DNA of 64,000 nucleotides from JBGPGW01 sp046349515. Its GTDB lineage: Bacteria > Pseudomonadota > Alphaproteobacteria > CADEGL01. The stretch lies in contig JAXMCE010000001.1 in NCBI GenBank assembly GCA_046349515.1, positions 372,001 to 436,000 of the forward strand, read 5' to 3'. This document shows, one piece after another, positions 16,699 through 26,500 of this stretch. The number at the start of each line of letters is the position of its first letter. Within the stretch, counting starts at the first letter, position 1. A program made the position numbers and the translations under genes. The notes under the pieces were generated by a model. The model ran no database searches. It had not been told where the DNA came from and worked only from the letters and a program-made list of their open reading frames with translations.

Positions 16699-17580
16699 AT
16701 GCCCCATGTGACGACCGATGATGGCGTGCGCCTCTATTGCGAGGAGAGCGGGCAAGGACTGCCGATCGTCTTCGTGCATGAGTTCGGCGGAGACTGCCGG
16801 AGCTGGGCGCCTCAGGTCAGGTATTTCTCGCGCCACCACCGCTGCATCACCTACAACGCGCGCGGCTACCCGCCGTCCGACGTGCCGGACTCCGTCGAGC
16901 GCTATTCGCAAGACCGGGCCGTAGGGGATCTCCTCGCCGTCATGGATGCCCACGCGCTCGACCGGGCGCATATCGTCGGCCTCTCCATGGGCGGATTCGC
17001 GACGCTCCATTTCGGCCTCAGGCACCCGGATCGCGCGCGCTCGCTCCTCGTGGCCGGCTGCGGCTACGGCGCCGAGAAGCACCGGCAGGCCGAGTTCCGG
17101 CGGACAGCGGAGGACGTGGCCGCCAACTTCGAGGCCCGCGGCAGCACGTCCGTCGCCGCGGTCTATGCCGAGGGCGCCGCACGCGTGCAGTACCAAAACA
17201 AGGACCCGCAAGGCTGGCGCGAATTCAGGGACCAGCTGGCCGGGCATTCGGCCAAGGGTTCGGCCAACACCATGCGCGGCGTCCAGGCCCGGCGGCCGTC
17301 GCTCTACGATTTCGAGGACGCGCTCAAGGCCATGGCGGTGCCGACGCTCATCGTCTCGGGCGATGAGGACGACCACTGCCTCGCGCCCGCCCTTTTCCTC
17401 AAGAAGACGATCCCGGCCTCGGGCCTCCTTGTCCTCCCGAAGACCGGTCACATCATTAATTTGGAGGAACCGACAGCCTTCAACCAGGCGGCCGCGGAAT
17501 TCTTCGCGACCGTCGAGGCCGGGCGCTGGCTGCCGCGCGATCCGCGCGCGCGGACGGAAGAGATTCTCCGCGCGCGTTAG
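16699..17580 (+). CDS. Alpha/beta hydrolase
   Basis: 293 residues. Nucleophile elbow GLSMGGFATLHFG (Ser), oxyanion region VFVHEFGGDCRSW, acid in SGDEDDHC, and the catalytic His in PKTGHIINLEEP complete an alpha/beta-hydrolase triad. It is of the 3-oxoadipate-enol-lactonase/haloperoxidase-like group; the substrate is unknown. GGGAGGGAGC precedes the ATG. It is divergent from the DAO/TauE/CoxL-like operon, which could mean shared regulation. Confidence 0.85.
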   Translation: MPHVTTDDGVRLYCEESGQGLPIVFVHEFGGDCRSWAPQVRYFSRHHRCITYNARGYPPSDVPDSVERYSQDRAVGDLLAVMDAHALDRAHIVGLSMGGFATLHFGLRHPDRARSLLVAGCGYGAEKHRQAEFRRTAEDVAANFEARGSTSVAAVYAEGAARVQYQNKDPQGWREFRDQLAGHSAKGSANTMRGVQARRPSLYDFEDALKAMAVPTLIVSGDEDDHCLAPALFLKKTIPASGLLVLPKTGHIINLEEPTAFNQAAAEFFATVEAGRWLPRDPRARTEEILRAR

Positions 17581-18248
17581 GGAGCGGACGGCAGAACTTC
17601 CAAGGCGGAGCTCGCTGACCTTCGACGCCGTGCCATGGACGGGCCCGATCCCGCCGCGGATTTCTTCCTCCGCGAACGCGTCGAGAAGCGCATAACGGCT
17701 TCGAGCGCTGCCGGGGCATTGCCGTTCCCAAAATGCAGACCCCAAGAGCCGCATCGATCCGCGCGCGATCGCGATATCGGCGCCGTCGTCGTCGCTTTTT
17801 GCAAAACTGCCGATTGCAGTCCCCGTTTTGTCACAGGATGTCCATGTCCATCCTTCGCTAGTCTCATCGTCTGGAGACACCCAATCGGACTCCGGCGGCG
17901 ATTGCCACAACGAAGGACCTCGTGGCGCGCCGATACGGGGAATCTCTTGATCGGTTTTTTGTCTCAACAAGCGTTCGGTTCTCACATCGAAGTAACCCGG
18001 TCATGGCAACGCGCCGCGCATTGCCGTTATCGCGGAAGGAGCGATTCCCGAACGAGCACACTGGAGGGATCGATTCCGCAACATGGATCGTGCGATCGCG
18101 GCGTCCGCGGTCGAAGGAGGGAACCACCCGCGTTCACCTGTCCTACCGCGCCTGGCGGGATCGTGATGGCGGCGCGCTGCGACGGCCTTGCCCCAAGCAG
18201 CCGCTGCGGCCCATCCCCGGGCGTGGATTGCGAGAAGGGAGATGAACC
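17581..18248. other. 668-base intergenic region, no gene recognised
   Basis: Open frames here have erratic composition and no family resemblance or ribosome binding site, so I call none. GGAGG-like sequences occur near 18115 but no convincing start follows. The right end must contain the promoter and leader (AGGGAGATGAACC) of the exported protein at 18249. Confidence 0.5.
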
Positions 18249-18776
18249 ATGCGAAAACATTTTGCGATCGTCGTTCTTGGAATTCTCGGCCTGATCGCCG
18301 CTGGCGCCGGCCCTGCGAACGCTCAGCAAATCTCGGAGGAAGAGATCCGCAATCCGGATCCGAGGTTCCACCCGGAACTCATGTATTTCGCCCATGCGGT
18401 CATGGAGAATGCGATCGCTCAATGCCGTCAGCGGCGGATCAGCGGAGAGATCAAGAGCTTTGCCGAATCGGCGCGCTGCTCCAATGCGAAGATCGTTCTC
18501 GCCTATGGCTGGATCAACTACCCCTACATGGACCTCGTTCGCAAGCTCGCGGATCAACGCCTCGCCGCGTCGCAGCGCGTGGACAAAGGCGAGTGGAGCG
18601 AAGCTCACGCGCAAGCCTATCTGGCGGAACTCGGCACAACGGTCAATTCCGAGGCGCGCCGTCGTCACAATCTCGATATCGATTCGCAACAGCAGACCGC
18701 GTCCACTCGAACGAGCGACGTCATTCGTCAATTCGCGAGCCAGCGCTCGATCTATGACGACATCAGCCTTCGGTGA
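18249..18776 (+). CDS. Exported protein of unknown function
   Basis: 175 residues. A clean signal peptide (MRKHFAIVVLGILGLIAAG, cleaved after PANA, mature QQISEEE) shows export to the periplasm. The mature part is helical and charged with two cysteines (IAQCRQRR and ARCSNAK) about 20 residues apart that could pair. I recognise no family. AGGGAGATGAACC upstream supports the start. It stands alone, followed by non-coding DNA with a 13-base tandem repeat. Confidence 0.75.
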   Translation: MRKHFAIVVLGILGLIAAGAGPANAQQISEEEIRNPDPRFHPELMYFAHAVMENAIAQCRQRRISGEIKSFAESARCSNAKIVLAYGWINYPYMDLVRKLADQRLAASQRVDKGEWSEAHAQAYLAELGTTVNSEARRRHNLDIDSQQQTASTRTSDVIRQFASQRSIYDDISLR

Positions 18777-18880
18777 CGACGGACCGGCGATCGGCAAAGA
18801 CGCCCGTTCAGAGACAGGGCCTCGGCAACGGCCGAGGCGCCGAAGGCCAGCGGCGAGTCCGGACTGCGGTCCGGCGTTGC

Positions 18881-18919
18881 GCCATGTCCGGGCGCCATGT
18901 CCGGGCGCCATGTCCGGGT
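18881..18919. repeat. Three tandem copies of a 13-base unit
   Basis: The unit GCCATGTCCGGGC occurs at 18881, 18894 and 18907; the last copy ends in T instead of C. It lies in the gap between the exported protein and the convergent sirtuin gene. No function is evident; slipped-strand variation between strains is likely. Confidence 0.9.
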
Positions 18920-18972
18920 CCAAATCCGCCATACCGCGGACCAGCCCCGCTCGGAGCGCATGACTATCCGCC

Positions 18973-19737
18973 CTAGTTGACGTTCGCCGCCGTGCCGAGA
19001 ATGGGCCCGATCTCGCCGCGGAGGACGAGATCCGCGAACTCATCGAGCGGCGTCGCCTCGCGGTTGAGGATGACGAGGCGCGCGCCGTTGCGCTTGGCGA
19101 GCACAGGAAATCCCGCGGCCGGATAGACGACGAGCGAGGAGCCGGCCGCGATGAAAAGGTCCGCCGCCAGCGTCTCCATCTCCGCCTGGCGCATGGCGGC
19201 TTCGGGCATGGCCTGGCCGAAGGCGATCGTGGCGGGCTTGATGATGCCGAGGCAGTCCGTGCATTCGGGCAAGGTCCCATCGGCCTGGAACGCCTGCTTG
19301 ATGGGCGCGAGCTCGTAGCGTTCGCCGCAATCGAGGCAGGTTGCGTAGGTGGTGTTGCCGTGGAGCTCGATCACCTTGGCGGCCTCGATGCCCGAGGATT
19401 GGTGGAGGCCGTCGATGTTCTGGGTGATGACGCTCGAGATCTTGCCCGTGCGCACGAGCTTGGCGATCGCGCGGTGGCCGCGATTGGGCTCGGCCTTGAG
19501 CAAGACCTTGTCCGTCTCGATCTTGCGGCGCCAATACTCGGCCCTGGCCTCGGCCGACGCCAGGAACTCGCCGAACTCGATCGGCCGATACTGGCTCCAG
19601 AGCCCGCCTGGGCTGCGGAAATCGGGGATGCCCGATTCGGTGCTGATGCCGGCACCGGTGAAGACGACGGCGCGCTTCGAGGCTTCGAGCGCGCGCTTCA
19701 AGGATTCAATGGCGGCTTCCGGCAAGAGAGCGGTCAT
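18973..19737 (-). CDS. cobB: NAD-dependent protein deacylase (sirtuin)
   Basis: 254 residues, complete Sir2 catalytic core: NAD-binding FTGAGISTESGIPDFRSPGG, TQNIDGLHQSSG, catalytic His126 in VIELHGNTT, zinc cysteines C134/C137/C159/C162, and GSSLVVYPAAGFP. It removes acyl groups from protein lysines, consuming NAD+. Its ATG lies only about 50 bases from the divergent small basic ORF at 19788, so the two promoters must be very compact. The symbol cobB is by family; acyl-chain preference cannot be read. Confidence 0.88.
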   Translation of the reverse strand: MTALLPEAAIESLKRALEASKRAVVFTGAGISTESGIPDFRSPGGLWSQYRPIEFGEFLASAEARAEYWRRKIETDKVLLKAEPNRGHRAIAKLVRTGKISSVITQNIDGLHQSSGIEAAKVIELHGNTTYATCLDCGERYELAPIKQAFQADGTLPECTDCLGIIKPATIAFGQAMPEAAMRQAEMETLAADLFIAAGSSLVVYPAAGFPVLAKRNGARLVILNREATPLDEFADLVLRGEIGPILGTAANVN

Positions 19738-19787
19738 CGTCGTCCTGTCCAGAAATCGTTTAGAATGGCAGGGCCCATGAGCCCACC

Positions 19788-19925
19788 ATGAAACGCCGAA
19801 GACCCAAGCGAATCAATCCCGCGGCGAAGGCCGTGCGCTCGCCGCGCTTCAAGGCGCGCGTGAAGCCCAGCAAGAGGCTTTACTCCCGCAAAGGGCGTCG
19901 GCGCGGCAAACTCAACCACGACTGA
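19788..19925 (+). CDS. 45-residue basic protein, ArfA-like
   Basis: The frame from ATG 19788 to TGA 19925 encodes a highly basic peptide (about 40% Arg+Lys) with no hydrophobic core. Its middle, AVRSPRFKARVKPSKRLYSRKG, lines up with the ribosome-rescue factor ArfA, whose conserved part has the form ALL-PLFRQRV-NKKGKGSYMRKG. ArfA binds the empty A site of stalled ribosomes and recruits RF2. The match rests on about 20 residues recognised by eye, and the GKGSY element is not exact. It could instead be another small conserved alphaproteobacterial protein. Convergent with the hydrolase at 19942, 16 bases apart. Confidence 0.55.
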   Translation: MKRRRPKRINPAAKAVRSPRFKARVKPSKRLYSRKGRRRGKLNHD

Positions 19926-19941
19926 GCGAACGGCCAGGCGC

Positions 19942-20835
19942 TCAGGGCGCGTTGGCCTTGAGCCACGCCGTGATCGCATCGACGACGTCGTTCTCGATGC
20001 CGGCGAAGCCGTGGTAGGCGTAGGCCTCGCAAGCATCGCCGTCGCTCCGCCCGCCTTCGAAGGTCAGGACTTCGACCTTGGCCGCGCCCTTGAGGCGCTT
20101 CACGAGCGCCGGCACGTCGCGCGCGCGGGTATACCGGCAGGCATCGGACGCGTGCTGCACGATCAGGGTCGGCACGCGAATACGCGCGAGGTCGACGTTC
20201 TCCTCGAGCGAGGGCTGCTTCGCGTCGATCGCGGCCGCCATCGTCGAGGTCAGCACGAGGCCATCGGCCCCCTCCGCATCGGCGCGGGCGGCGGCATTGG
20301 CCGCCGAGATCGTGCCGCGACTGGTGCCGATCAGCCAGACAGGGCCCTTGATCCGCCGGAGATGGTGGACGAGCGCCGCCAGATCCTCGGCCTGCGCCTG
20401 GGAGTAGCGATAGTCGGTGAGCGAGGCCGGAGGCTTGCGGTCGCTCGCCGTGTCGGGGACGGCCGTCACGAACCCCGCCTCGGCGAAGCGTGCGCGCATG
20501 CGCACGAGGAAGTTGCCCTTGCCCCAGCCGAGAGAGCCGTCGCGCGCGATGTCGAGAATGCCGTGCCCGCCCGCGAGGAGAATGACGCTGCCGACGGGTT
20601 CGCGTGGCGCGAGAAGGAGGAAGCGCAACGTGACGCCGGGCCGCGTGTCGATGTCGACGGCGGATTCGCGCGTCTGTCCGACCGCGCTCACCGAGACAGC
20701 GGACGACGCCGCGACCAGCATGAAAAGAGCGAGGAGTCGAGCGACGAGCGCTCGCCGGCCGCCGCTCGAGCCGATCCATCGTTCTTCGAGAAACACTGTT
20801 GTTCGACCCATCAAAAATTGGCGCGTGGTGGCCAT
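19942..20835 (-). CDS. Exported alpha/beta hydrolase
   Basis: 297 residues as drawn; the ATG at 20811 gives a more ordinary signal peptide (hydrophobic LLALFMLVAASSAVSVSA, cleaved before VGQTRES). The elbow WLIGTSRGTISAANAAA supplies the serine, HASDACRY an acid, and YHGFAGIENDV the His region. Similar to dienelactone-hydrolase-like periplasmic esterases. GDGHGILD-type loop LAGGHGILDI precedes. No linked pathway gene; the substrate is unknown. Confidence 0.75.
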   Translation of the reverse strand: MATTRQFLMGRTTVFLEERWIGSSGGRRALVARLLALFMLVAASSAVSVSAVGQTRESAVDIDTRPGVTLRFLLLAPREPVGSVILLAGGHGILDIARDGSLGWGKGNFLVRMRARFAEAGFVTAVPDTASDRKPPASLTDYRYSQAQAEDLAALVHHLRRIKGPVWLIGTSRGTISAANAAARADAEGADGLVLTSTMAAAIDAKQPSLEENVDLARIRVPTLIVQHASDACRYTRARDVPALVKRLKGAAKVEVLTFEGGRSDGDACEAYAYHGFAGIENDVVDAITAWLKANAP

Positions 20836-20931
20836 CCGATTTTCCGATATAGAGGGGACGAAATCATGGGTTGCGTTAAGAATCCAATCAAAATATTGTA
20901 GGCAATCCAGGCTGTTAACTCAAAGTCTTGA

Positions 20932-22722
20932 TTGCCGAGCGCATCGCGGAAGGTGGGGGATCCTAAGCTGAGAGTGTTGCGCCAGCGCCGCGACGGGAGA
21001 GGAGAGAACAGCGCTTCGGACCGCCCGAGAGCCACGCTCGCACGGCTCTTCGCTGCGGCGCTCGCGCTGTGGTCGATCGCGGCCTCCGCCCAGCAGCTCC
21101 CGGGTCCCGCGGACCCCGAATTCATCCAACGCCGGTTCGAGACGCCACCGGCACCGCTCTCGACCGAGGAGCCGGTCGTGGCTCCGCGCCCCGATCAGCA
21201 GCAGCCGCCCGCTAACGCGGAGACCATCCGCTTCACGCTCACGGGCGTCGTCGTCGAAGGCGCCACCGTCTATCCGCAGGACGCGTTCCTGCCGCTCTAT
21301 CAGAGTCTTCTCAACACCGAGGTGTCGCTCAAGGACGTCTACGGCATCGCCCAGGCCATCACGGCCAAATACACGCGCGATGGCTATGTCCTCTCCCTCG
21401 CCCTCGTCCCCGCCCAACGCATCGGCAGCGGCATCGTGCACATCCAGGTGGTCGAGGGCTATGTCGACAAGGTCATCTACGAGGGCGAGGAGAAGCAGGT
21501 CACCTCCCTCGTCCGCTCCATCGCCGACAAGATCGCGCATGTTCGCCCGCTCAAGCTGTCGGTGCTCGAGCGCTACCTCCTTCTCCTCGATGACCTCCCG
21601 GGCATGACCGCCCGCGGCGTCCTTCGCCCATCGTCGACCCCCGGCGCCTCGGACCTCGTCGTCGTGGTCGAGCGCAAGCTGTTCGACGGCTTCGCCTCTT
21701 CGGACAATCGCGGCTCGCGCTTCATCGGTCCCTACGAGTTCTCCCTCGGCGGGAACGGCAACTCGGTCTTGGGCCTTGATGAGCGCACGGGGCTCCGGGG
21801 CATCATGACCAGCCAGACGAAGGAGCTGCGGCTCGTCGAGCTCACCCATGACGAGCCGCTGTTCAGCGAAGGCACGCGGCTCCTTCTTTCGGTGATCCAG
21901 GCCTGGTCCGATCCGGGATTCACGCTCAGCGAGTTCAACATCACGAGCAACCAGACGACCGGCTCGGCGGCCGTTTCTCATCCCTTCATCCGATCGCGCG
22001 CGGAGAACCTCTCGGGTCGCGCGCAGTTCGACGTCAAGAACGTCACCGTGAAGCAGAACGACGGCGCGACGCTGGTGTCGGACGATCGCGTCCGCGCCGC
22101 GCGATTCGGATCGAGCTACGACTTCGTCGACGCAATCTTCGAGCGCCCGGCCGTCAGCCTCTTCGGCGCCCAGTTCTCCCAGGGCGTGAACGGTCTCGGG
22201 GCCCGGCCCAGCGGCTCGCCCAACCTCTCGACCACCGGCGGCCGGAGCGGCTTCACGAAGTTCGATTTCAACGGACAAAGGCTGCAGACGCTCGGCGGCG
22301 GCTTCAACCTGCTCGCAGCCGCCGTCGGTCAGTACAGCCTCTCGACACTGCTTGCCTCCGAGCAGTTCACCTTCGGCGGACCGCAGTTCGGCCGCGGCTT
22401 CGATCCCGCATTCCTCACGGGCGATCATGGCATTGCGGGCAAGGTCGAGCTGCAATGGGGCCAGACGGTCGGCCAAACCTTGCGCGACTACCAGCTCTAT
22501 ACGTTCTACGACTTCGGTACGATCTGGCGGAACGCGCCGCAGGCGACGCAGAGCGCGCGCAGCTCCGGCACCTCGACGGGCGTCGGCGTGCGCCTCAATA
22601 TTCTCGAGAACTTCTCCGCCAATATCGAACTCGGCATACCCGTCACCGGCGGATTCAAGACGCTCAGCGATGACGACAACACCAAGCCGCGGGTGTTCTT
22701 CACGGTCGTCGGCCGGATCTGA
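20932..22722 (+). CDS. TpsB outer-membrane transporter (ShlB/FhaC/HecB family)
   Basis: About 580-596 residues. After a signal peptide (ARLFAAALALWSIAASAQQ) and a Pro-rich linker come two POTRA domains (about residues 90-250, including the FTLTGVVVEGATVY start) and a 16-strand barrel to the C-terminal Phe-Phe-Thr-Val-Val-Gly-Arg-Ile. The barrel L6 loop carries the conserved VRGF/Y element as FGRGFDP. TpsB proteins thread their TpsA partner across the outer membrane after recognising its TPS domain; the partner is the giant gene at 23581-37456. The annotated start is TTG at 20932; downstream GTG codons are possible. Unusually it converges on, rather than leads, its tpsA. Confidence 0.9.
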   Translation: MPSASRKVGDPKLRVLRQRRDGRGENSASDRPRATLARLFAAALALWSIAASAQQLPGPADPEFIQRRFETPPAPLSTEEPVVAPRPDQQQPPANAETIRFTLTGVVVEGATVYPQDAFLPLYQSLLNTEVSLKDVYGIAQAITAKYTRDGYVLSLALVPAQRIGSGIVHIQVVEGYVDKVIYEGEEKQVTSLVRSIADKIAHVRPLKLSVLERYLLLLDDLPGMTARGVLRPSSTPGASDLVVVVERKLFDGFASSDNRGSRFIGPYEFSLGGNGNSVLGLDERTGLRGIMTSQTKELRLVELTHDEPLFSEGTRLLLSVIQAWSDPGFTLSEFNITSNQTTGSAAVSHPFIRSRAENLSGRAQFDVKNVTVKQNDGATLVSDDRVRAARFGSSYDFVDAIFERPAVSLFGAQFSQGVNGLGARPSGSPNLSTTGGRSGFTKFDFNGQRLQTLGGGFNLLAAAVGQYSLSTLLASEQFTFGGPQFGRGFDPAFLTGDHGIAGKVELQWGQTVGQTLRDYQLYTFYDFGTIWRNAPQATQSARSSGTSTGVGVRLNILENFSANIELGIPVTGGFKTLSDDDNTKPRVFFTVVGRI

Positions 22723-22744
22723 CGCCCGGCGCGAGCCCCGAATC

Positions 22745-23518
22745 CTAGGATGGACCTTTCGCGGCCTTGTCCACGAGCGCCGCAAGCCGCGCGAAGTTCG
22801 AGAGCGAGGCCAGGTGGCAATAGACGAGGGCGAGCCAGCCGCGCCGCCGCCACTCGAGAAACGTCTCGTCCGCCAGCTGGTTGAACTTCGTTTCGTCGAT
22901 GACGCGAAACGGACCGATGCTCAGCCGTTCGCCCGAGGAGATGGTGAATTCGGCGCGATTGGCGATGAGAATCTGGTGACTCGCCAGCGCCTTCGCGAAC
23001 TCGACGGTCGCCGCGTGATGGGCCTGGAACTCCGAGCAATACTTGAGCGCGTGATCCACGACCTCGGACGGCTTGCCGTCGCTGAACAGGGGACGTGAGT
23101 CGTCGTTCACGAGGAGGCTGGATTCCTCATCGACGCAGAGAGCCAGCTTGTCCTGTCCGGTCAGCTCCATGAAGATGAACGGGTAGCGGCGGATGTAGGC
23201 CGGGATGTAGCGGCCCTCCGCCCACTGGCCCTCGGGCGTCACGAACAGGTTCTGGTCGCTCCGCATGCCCATGACGACGACGGGGGTGATCGGGTCCTCC
23301 GGCGTGAACACGATCGGATAGTCGTGCATGATGTGCGGAAATTCGTTGCCGTTCATGGGCACGGAATTGACGCGCGCGGCGAACGCGTAGTTCGTCATGG
23401 TGCGGAGCGATCGCCCCTTGTGGCGGTCCGCGTTGAGAGGCTGCGGATTCCGGTAGAGGACGGGCCGCGCGGGCGCGCGCGCCGAATCGCGGGAAAGGTT
23501 TGGCTGATCTGCGCTCAT
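22745..23518 (-). CDS. SapC-family protein
   Basis: 257 residues, cytosolic by appearance. YRNPQPLNADRHKGRSLR near the N-terminus and EFPHIMHDYPIVF followed by RYIPAYIRRYPFIFM are characteristic of the SapC family (named after an S-layer locus gene); molecular role not known. It lies 62 bases downstream of the tpsA stop on the same strand and ends 22 bases from the convergent tpsB end, so it may be co-transcribed with tpsA and help surface-protein production. That role is inference from position. Confidence 0.8.
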   Translation of the reverse strand: MSADQPNLSRDSARAPARPVLYRNPQPLNADRHKGRSLRTMTNYAFAARVNSVPMNGNEFPHIMHDYPIVFTPEDPITPVVVMGMRSDQNLFVTPEGQWAEGRYIPAYIRRYPFIFMELTGQDKLALCVDEESSLLVNDDSRPLFSDGKPSEVVDHALKYCSEFQAHHAATVEFAKALASHQILIANRAEFTISSGERLSIGPFRVIDETKFNQLADETFLEWRRRGWLALVYCHLASLSNFARLAALVDKAAKGPS

Positions 23519-23580
23519 GTCACCATGCCGTGCGTTGGAGTCCGCCCACTAATATCGCGCGCGGGCGCGGAAGAAAATGA

Positions 23581-26500
23581 TTACTTCGCGGCCTGGCAGG
23601 AGGGCTCGAAGAAGCTCTCGAGATTCTGGTTGCCGCAGTCGATGCTGATCTCGAAGGGAATGACGATCTCGTTGGCGACCGTTCCCTCGCCCGCCGCCGG
23701 CGCGATGTCACCGAGCGCCGTCGCCTCCACGTTGGTCGCGAGCAGGCTGAATTGGCCGAATTGCAGCCCGACGTTGAAGGGCTGGCTGGTCGGACTGTTC
23801 TCGAACGCGGCCTGCGCCGGCGTGTTGGGCGACTGGCTGTTGCTCGGGCCGATGGGTCCGCCGGCGCCGGAGGTTTGGCTGCCGACCTGATTGACCACGA
23901 CGTTGTTGACCGTCGAATCGAAGGCGGTGGGAACGGCCGGCGGCGACGGTTGCGGCGCGTTGGGGATGGGGGCGCCGTTGATGGTGAAGGGGCCGGGCGC
24001 GCCGCCAATCGCCGTCACGACGGCCTGCTGCGCGGCCGCAGGCCCCGTCACGCCGTTGACCGTGCTCGCCGTGAAGACCGCACTCGTTCCTGTCACGGCG
24101 AAGGTCCCGGTGCCGGTACCGAGGTCAACGCTGCCGGTCAGCGCGCCCGTGCTCGTGAGAGTCAGCTGGCCTGCGGGTTTGGTGAGCGTGCCCGTAATAG
24201 CGATTGGCCCGCCGCGGATGAGCAGAGGATCGTCGAAGGAGAAGCTGTTGGCCGCGACGGCGCCCGTGCCGTTGGCGCGTCCGATCGTGACCAGGACGGG
24301 ACTGTCGTTCTGGAGGAAGTTCAACTCGGTCGCGTCGAGCGAGAAGCCGCCAGCGCCACCCGCGAGCCCGATTGTTCGCGACGGTGTCGTCGGCTGGAGG
24401 ATGCGCTGCCCCGTGCCGGTCCAGGCACCGTTGAGCGCCACGCTGTCAGCCGTGATGGTGATATCGGCGCCGCCATGGGAGACCGCGCCAACCGAGACCT
24501 GGCCGGTCCCGGCGCTGAGCGTCGCCGCGCCGTTGGTCGCGACCGAGCCGAGCGTCATGTTCGCGTTGCCGGTCGACACCGTGCCTTGAACCGTCGTCGT
24601 CGAGGCCGTCGAGGTGAGGCCGCCCGGGAAGCTCATGTCGACGAGCGTCACACCGCCCGTATTGGTGAAGTTGGCCGCATTGCTCACCGTGCCGCCGCCG
24701 TTGAGCGCGACCGCGAAATTGGCGGCCTGCGTCGTGACGCTGTTCACGTTCGTGGCCCCGGTCACCGTCGCCGAGCCACCCGTCTTGTTGAGCGCGAGGG
24801 TGTTGACGCCGTTGACGGAGGCCAGCGTCGCCGCGCCCGTGCCGTTGATCGTGAGGTTGTGGTTGCCGCCCGTGACCGCGCCGGTCCCGATCGAGCCGTT
24901 CGAGGACAGCGCCGTGTCGCCGGCGAGGGTGAGCGCGCCGAGCGCGATCGAGCCGGCCGCGAGCGTGCCCGTCGTCGTGGTCGGACTCACGGTGTTGGTA
25001 AGGGCGCCCGCAATCGCGGCGCCGTTGCCGAAGGTGACGCCCGCCGAGCTCGAGACGCCGAGCGTGTTCGCCGACGGCGTGCCGGTGAAGGTCGTCGTCC
25101 CGGTCTGATTGATCGTGATGTCGTCGAGGCCCGTGGCCGACCCGATGGTCGCGGCGCCGGCACCGGCGAGCGTCACGTCGTTGCCCGCGCCCACCAGCGT
25201 CGCGAGCGAGAGCGGGCCGCCCGCATCGAAGGTGACGGGACCGCCGAGCGTGACCGGGCCGGTATAGGTTTGGGCGCCGGTCGTCCGCACGCCCGCCGCG
25301 AGCGTGGTCGAAGCGGCGGTGACATCGAGGCTCGCGAGCGCACTCGAGGCACCGACGGCGCCACCGAAGGTCACGTTGGCGCCACTCGCGTTGATGTCGA
25401 GGCCGCGCGGCGTGCCGTCGCTGTTGACCGTGCCGATGAAAGCAACCGTCCCGCCGCTCGCGTTGACCGCCCGATCGCCACCGGTGATGACGACCGGGCC
25501 GTTGAGATTGATGCCGCCCGTCGCGGCCGAGAGATCGGCGCCGAGCGCGATACGGCTGCCGGCCGCAAGCGTCATGGCACCGGTGCCCTGGACCGCGAGG
25601 TCGCCGTTGACCGCCACCACGCCCCCTGCCCCGCCGGACTGGAGCGTGAGGTCCACGTTGTTCGGAACCGTCACCGGCCCCCCGACGGACACCGTCCCCG
25701 TGCCCGTCGCAGAACCGAGCGTGAGGCTGTCATAGCCCGAGAACCGCGCGAGTTGGGCATCGTTGACGTCGAGACCGGTGAACGGACCGCTGCCGCCCAG
25801 GCGCACGTCACGCGCGGCCGTGATCGGCGCGATGATGAGGTCGTTGCCGATGGTCACGGCACCGGCGCCCGTGAGCGTATCGGCCGCGATCGTCAGCGTT
25901 CCGCCGACGGTGGACGCGCCGAGGTCGAGCGCGCCGGCCGCGATCGTCGCATCGCCCGTGGCACCCGTCGTGTGGAGAGAAACCGCACCGCCGAACGCAT
26001 TGCTCGTATTGGCGAGGATGATGTCAGCGTTATTCGCGGTCGTCGTGAAGCTCGACGTCCCGCCGACGGTGAGGGCACCCGTCTCCGTGATGTTGCCGGC
26101 GCTCGCCGTGACCGAGAGAGCGCCGCCGACGTTCGAGGCCGCCAATTGAGTCCCGCCCGCGGCGCCGTTGACCAGCGTGGCATCGCCACCCGCACCCGTC
26201 GTGTTGAGCGCGACGGCGCCCGTCAGCGCATTGCCGGCATTCGTGAGCACGATGTCGGCGCCACTGGCCGTGGTCGTGAAGCTCGAGGTGCCGCTGACGG
26301 TGAGCGCCCCCGTCTCGGTGATGTTGCCAGCGCTCGCCGTGACCGAGAGAGCGCCGCCGACGTTCGAGGCCGCCAGAGCCGTCCCGCCGGCCGCACCGTT
26401 GACCAGGGTCGCATCGCCGCCCGCACCCGTCGTGTTGAGCGCCACGGCGCCCGTCAGCGCGTTCGAAGCGTTGGTGAGCACGATATCGGCGTTGTTGGCC

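Noticed and set aside
17635..18294. 219-codon plus-strand open frame in the gap before the exported protein
   Set aside because: Erratic composition, no start signal, and it runs out of frame into the well-supported gene at 18249.
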